Of a stretch of DNA of 64,000 bases, positions 61,068 to 64,000 are shown piece by piece. The notes beneath the pieces are model-generated. The model ran no database searches. It worked only from the letters and a program-made list of their open reading frames with translations, and was not told where the DNA came from. Numbering within the stretch: the first letter of the stretch is position 1; every line of letters starts with the position of its first letter. Made by a program: the position numbers and the translations under genes. Origin of the DNA: Symbiodinium natans (taxonomy: Eukaryota; Sar; Dinophyceae; Suessiales; Symbiodiniaceae); NCBI GenBank assembly GCA_905221605.1, contig CAJNDS010001446.1, positions 915,815-979,814 of the forward strand, written 5' to 3'.

Positions 61068-61456
61068 GCCCCTCGGGTGGCGTCTAGGGTTTAGGGTTTA
61101 GGGTTTAGGGTTTAGGGTTTAGGGTTTGAGGGTTTGAGGGTTTGAGGGTTTAAGGGTTGAAGGGTTGAAGGGTTTAAGGGTTTGCTTGTAATGTTTAGTG
61201 TTTAGGTTTTGGCGCTTAATGTTTAGGCACGCCCCAAAAGCCTAAATTCGAACTAAGCCTATTGCCCTTAACCCTAAGAACCCCCAACCCCGCCCTGAAC
61301 CCTAAAAGCCCTCAACTCCCCCCCTAAACCTTAAACCCGAAACCCTAAGCCTTAATCCCTAAACCTTAAACTGAATCCCTAGACCCTTAACCCTAGCCTC
61401 AACCTACTTTAGGGTTTAGGGTTTATGGCTACCACCGCAAATTCCGCCTCCCTCAG

Positions 61457-61505
61457 GCTTCGGAACCCATCCCATGCGGTAGCCTGTGAGGCGCGACCGG
61501 GCAGG
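61457..61505 (+). CDS. RanBP2-type zinc finger 2, second half
   Basis: After cctccctcag: LRNPSHAVACEARPGR. Joined to 61067 the spacing of the finger is identical to finger 1, but the fourth ligand is Arg instead of Cys. The 389 nt intron contains a TTTAGGG array. The downstream end of the gene is not identified. Confidence 0.65.
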
Positions 61506-61818
61506 GTTTTGGGCTTTGGGGAGTTTAGGGTTTAGGGTTTAGGGTTTAGGGTTTAGGGTTTAGGGTTTAGGGTTTAGGGTTTAGGGTTTAGGGTTTAGGT
61601 ATTAGGGTACCTTATTGGGGTCCTTATTACGAAGGAATCCTACTTCTTGGGGGTCTATGTTGCGGGTCCCTTATTTTCGTAAACTGCCATGTAGGGTTGG
61701 GGTTTAGGGGGCTTATAGGGGGCTTAGGGCCACTGTGTGCGCACGGTCTATTCAGTGTCATGACTCCAGAACCCTTCAAGCGCCAAAGCGAAATTGAAAC
61801 ACTAAACCTTAACCCAAG

Positions 61819-61924
61819 ATAGGGGCCTTAATGATTAGAACAGGGTTTTGGGGGTTGTGATCGTATATTTCTCAGGGACCCTAAGGGAATACTGCTAGTA
61901 AATTATTCCGACCCCCCATGTTAC
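61819..61924. mobile_element. Family F7 element
   Basis: ataggggccttaatgattag to attattccgaccccccatg, nearly the same as 17312 and 47686. Confidence 0.75.
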
Positions 61925-62037
61925 ACTGGTTCGGGGGGCTCGAGATTCCCTACATATACCTTCTATAGTCCCTACTTCGGGGAGTCCTTGAGATAAATCT
62001 GGAAAGTTTGAGGCTTATCAGTTCTAGGATGCAGGGG

Positions 62038-62225
62038 TCTGAGGCCTGGAGGATGCTTGGTAGGGCTCCGGCTTTCGCGGATGTAGCGGTGCCAGCCGAG
62101 CTCTTGCGAACTTCGTGGGGGAGACGAGGCATGCGACGCGGCCAGGGGCGCGCCGCCGCGCGCGCCTCCGACGGAGGAGGAGCTGGAAGTCCATCGCCTC
62201 AGATGCTGAGGGTTCATGACCTTGG
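62038..62225 (+). CDS. Candidate 62-codon exon
   Basis: Between cagttctag and a GTTTAGGG donor, open throughout: MQGSEAWRMLGRAPAFADVA then arginine/alanine-rich sequence. The minus strand is open as well. It could belong to the zinc-finger gene upstream. Confidence 0.35.
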
Positions 62226-63015
62226 GTTTAGGGTTTGGTGTTTAGGGTTTAGGGTTTAGGGTTCAGGGTTTGGGGTTTAGGGTTTAGGGTTCTCGCCTTG
62301 GACTTAGGAATTGTTTAAGGTTTAGGGGTCACACCGCCGTGAAACCCACACTCTCTGCTATGTCTGGCGTCGCGGGGCCGTTAAAAACTGTGTAGGTAAC
62401 CTTTTGACATTTTTGGTTGTCTAGAATCCTACTATATTCAACAGGTCTACCTTTTTGGGGCTAGCCATATTCAGCCCCGAAGACCCGCTTCCTAAACTGA
62501 ACCCCCCAAAAAAATCAAAGAGGGAGGCCGGTGCGACGCTCCAGGGACTATGGGAGGGACCCTTCTTAGGGGTTATTTAGGGGTTCTTCAGGGTCTACTT
62601 TGGGATATAGGGACTATGTAAGGTAAAAAAGGGGTTAGATTGGGGATGAGATGAAGGGTTTCCGGGGTCCCTCCTCTTATACTCCCCCTAAACCTATCAA
62701 CCCCAAACCCTAGACCCCTAAGCCCTGCTTGTTCGTTCTTGGCTCAAAGGTTTGATGTGGAGAAAAGCCAATGCAGTCAAAGCCCTGTGGGTTTAGGGTT
62801 TAGGGTTTAGGGTTTAGGGTTTAGGGTTTAGGGTTGCGTACCTCATTCCATCATAACTACTACTAAGAACCAGCCAGTGGTTAAGGGTTTATGGTTTAGG
62901 GTTTTTTGGTGTCCAAATTCGGGAGAGGCCCGGGTTTAGGGTTTAGGGTTTAGGGTTTAGGGTTTAGGGTTTAGGGTTTAGGGTTTAGGGTTTAGGGTTT
63001 AGGGTTTAGGCCTAG

Positions 63016-63076
63016 TCTCGTTCGCAATGTTCCCGAAGAGCCCATGTACCAGAAGTATACGCGCTTCGAGTCTTAA
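63016..63076 (+). CDS. Candidate terminal exon
   Basis: After the long TTTAGGG array and taggcctag: LVRNVPEEPMYQKYTRFES and TAA. High third-position GC, good acceptor. Probably the last exon of the gene that ends before 63268. Confidence 0.45.
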
Positions 63077-63214
63077 TTCGACCCTCAACCCTGTAGACCC
63101 TGAACCCGAAGCCAGTGTGGGGTCTAGGGTTTCGGGTTTACGTAAGCGTTGGGTTTAACATGACGTTTTCCAAAACGCCTGCTGGGCCTGTTTGGCGTTG
63201 GCCTGCGCAGCAGA

Positions 63215-63291
63215 ATGTCCCTCACGATTGAGGTGAACCTGGCCACTGGCAAGGGCGGTGTAGCATTATGCCCCTTACGATTGACGTGAGC
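63215..63291 (+). pseudogene. Duplicated start of the ubiquitin-like domain
   Basis: An ATG at 63215 opens MSLTIEVNLATGKGG, closely resembling the MPLTIDVSLLSGRT start of the gene at 63268. It lies 53 bp upstream and in another frame, and ends at TGA at 63287. It is either a decayed first-exon duplicate or the remnant of an older start. Confidence 0.65.
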
Positions 63292-64000
63292 CTGCTGAGT
63301 GGCAGGACGGCGTCACTTGAAGCAGTACCAGATGATCTTGTGGAGTCATTGATCACAAGAGCACGGAAGATGCTGGCAGTTGGCAGGGGCAGGCTCTTGA
63401 ACTCCTCAGGAGACGTTCTGGATGGAGCAGCCACGCTTACGGAATCGAATGTGCAGGGCGGGGACACGCTGACATTCCAGATCCGCAGCATTCAGCTTTG
63501 CGGCAACCAGGCAGCCTTGGCTGTGATCCGCGGCGATGGATCTGTTGTGACCAGGGGACATGCTGATTATGGTGGCGACAGCAGTGCTGTGCAAGGTCAG
63601 CTGAAGGACGTGAAGCAGATCCAAGCCAACAAACAAGCATTTGCTGCCATTCTGGGCGATGGGTCGGTTGTTACCTGGGGCCATGCTGATTATGGTGGCG
63701 ACAGCAGTGCTGTGCAAGGTCGGCTGAAGGATGTGAAGCAGATCCAAGCCAACAAACAAGCATTTGCTGCCATTCTGGGCGATGGGTCTGTTGTGGCCTG
63801 GGGCTCTGATGCCTACGGTGGCGACAGCAGTGATGTGCAACATCAGCTGACGGACGTGCAGCAGATCCAGGCTACCACTCACGCTTTTGCTGCCGTTCTG
63901 GGCGATGGGTCTGTTGTGACCTGGGGCTTTGTGAACTATGGCGGCGACAGCAGTTCTGTGCAAGGTCAGCTAAAGAACGTGCAGCAGATCCAAGCTAACA
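63268..64000 (+). CDS. Ubiquitin-like plus RCC1-like repeat protein (5' part)
   Basis: Open for 244 codons to the window edge. Residues 1-75 form a ubiquitin-like fold by pattern (MPLTIDVSLLSGRTASLEAV ... GDTLTFQI). From residue 88 come repeats of 41 residues (123 bp) with the core DGSVVTWG.ADYGGDSSAVQ and QIQANKQAFAAILG; four are visible. They resemble the RCC1/HERC-type beta-propeller repeats that are very numerous in Symbiodinium-like genomes. Function unknown; a binding scaffold is likely. DNA copies 1 and 2 are nearly identical. No intron or telomeric array inside, unlike most of the window. The 3' end is outside. Confidence 0.9.
   Translation, partial: MPLTIDVSLLSGRTASLEAVPDDLVESLITRARKMLAVGRGRLLNSSGDVLDGAATLTESNVQGGDTLTFQIRSIQLCGNQAALAVIRGDGSVVTRGHADYGGDSSAVQGQLKDVKQIQANKQAFAAILGDGSVVTWGHADYGGDSSAVQGRLKDVKQIQANKQAFAAILGDGSVVAWGSDAYGGDSSDVQHQLTDVQQIQATTHAFAAVLGDGSVVTWGFVNYGGDSSSVQGQLKNVQQIQAN

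Larger units (their letters stand above)
2790..63010. repeat. Interstitial TTTAGGG/CCCTAAA landscape
   Basis: More than a hundred arrays of 2-35 units of the plant-type telomeric heptamer occur here in both orientations, separated by unique islands of roughly 30-300 bp. Orientation often flips between islands, so this is not one terminal telomere. Many units are variants (TTTGGGG, TTCAGGG, TTGAGGG, CTTAGGG, TTTAGGC, GTTTAGGG). Perfect and degenerate arrays are interspersed, implying different ages. Individually notable arrays and those tied to splice sites or duplications are listed separately. Confidence 0.97.

Noticed and set aside
62740-62760. Relic of the dinoflagellate spliced leader (cttggctcaaag)
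   Set aside because: Only the last nine or so bases resemble the leader; the conserved CCATTTTGG part is absent. No other leader-like relic was found in the window.
2790-63010. A real chromosome end (terminal telomere) in the window
   Set aside because: Arrays are short, in both orientations and interleaved with unique sequence and exons on both sides.

Overview
The window looks like nuclear DNA of a dinoflagellate, most likely of the Symbiodiniaceae type. Three things point there. The gene cut by the right edge (63268 onward) combines a ubiquitin-like N terminus with 41-residue DGSVVTWG..YGGDSS repeats, a family I know as abundant in Symbiodinium-like genomes. A recognisable gene uses GT, GC and GA splice donors together, a known dinoflagellate habit. 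The repeat TTTAGGG fits the telomere type reported for dinoflagellates.

Most of the 64 kb is interstitial TTTAGGG/CCCTAAA sequence. Well over a hundred short arrays in both orientations, and in many variant heptamers or octamers, alternate with 30-200 bp unique, often GC-rich islands. Long reading frames are rare and mostly artefacts of repeats. The coding information sits in short islands, typically opened by AG and closed by GT, GC or GA. Reading these islands gives one convincing gene: a protein-kinase-like gene on the + strand (25584-37808) whose 11 exons keep phase and cover kinase subdomains II to XI over 12.2 kb, with telomeric arrays in its introns. A second + strand kinase tail (17027, 19718) and a tandem RanBP2-type zinc-finger gene (59662-61505) have the same architecture. 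About 75 other islands are listed as candidate exons with lower confidence. A 70 bp island is often open in some frame by chance and several are open on both strands, so each is a hypothesis.

Layout: 0-2.1 kb palindrome cluster, a 160 bp duplication and microsatellites; 2.8-7.4 kb telomeric arrays with candidate exons; 7.4-9.2 kb two minisatellites (30 bp and 21 bp units); 9.2-21.0 kb arrays, candidate exons and the first kinase tail; 21.0-24.6 kb a 3.6 kb satellite ending in a perfect 34 bp inverted repeat; 24.7-37.8 kb the kinase gene; 37.8-59.5 kb arrays, candidate exons on both strands and a Copia-like reverse-transcriptase remnant (44.2 kb); 59.6-61.5 kb the zinc-finger gene; 63.2 kb to the end the ubiquitin-like/RCC1-like gene.

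Two kinds of insertion appear to have built this landscape. First, there are at least ten families of 80-170 bp elements with terminal inverted repeats, several sharing CTTGG/CCAAG ends. Their AG ends sit directly before open islands, as expected for introner-like elements. Second, telomeric tracts themselves look inserted: five are flanked by direct duplications of 21-49 bp, and others interrupt copies of the inverted-repeat elements. At 11.5 kb a telomeric tract lies between exact 21 bp copies containing AG|GT, so splicing at both copies would restore an uninterrupted reading frame. This is the clearest hint of telomeric repeats acting as intron-forming insertions.
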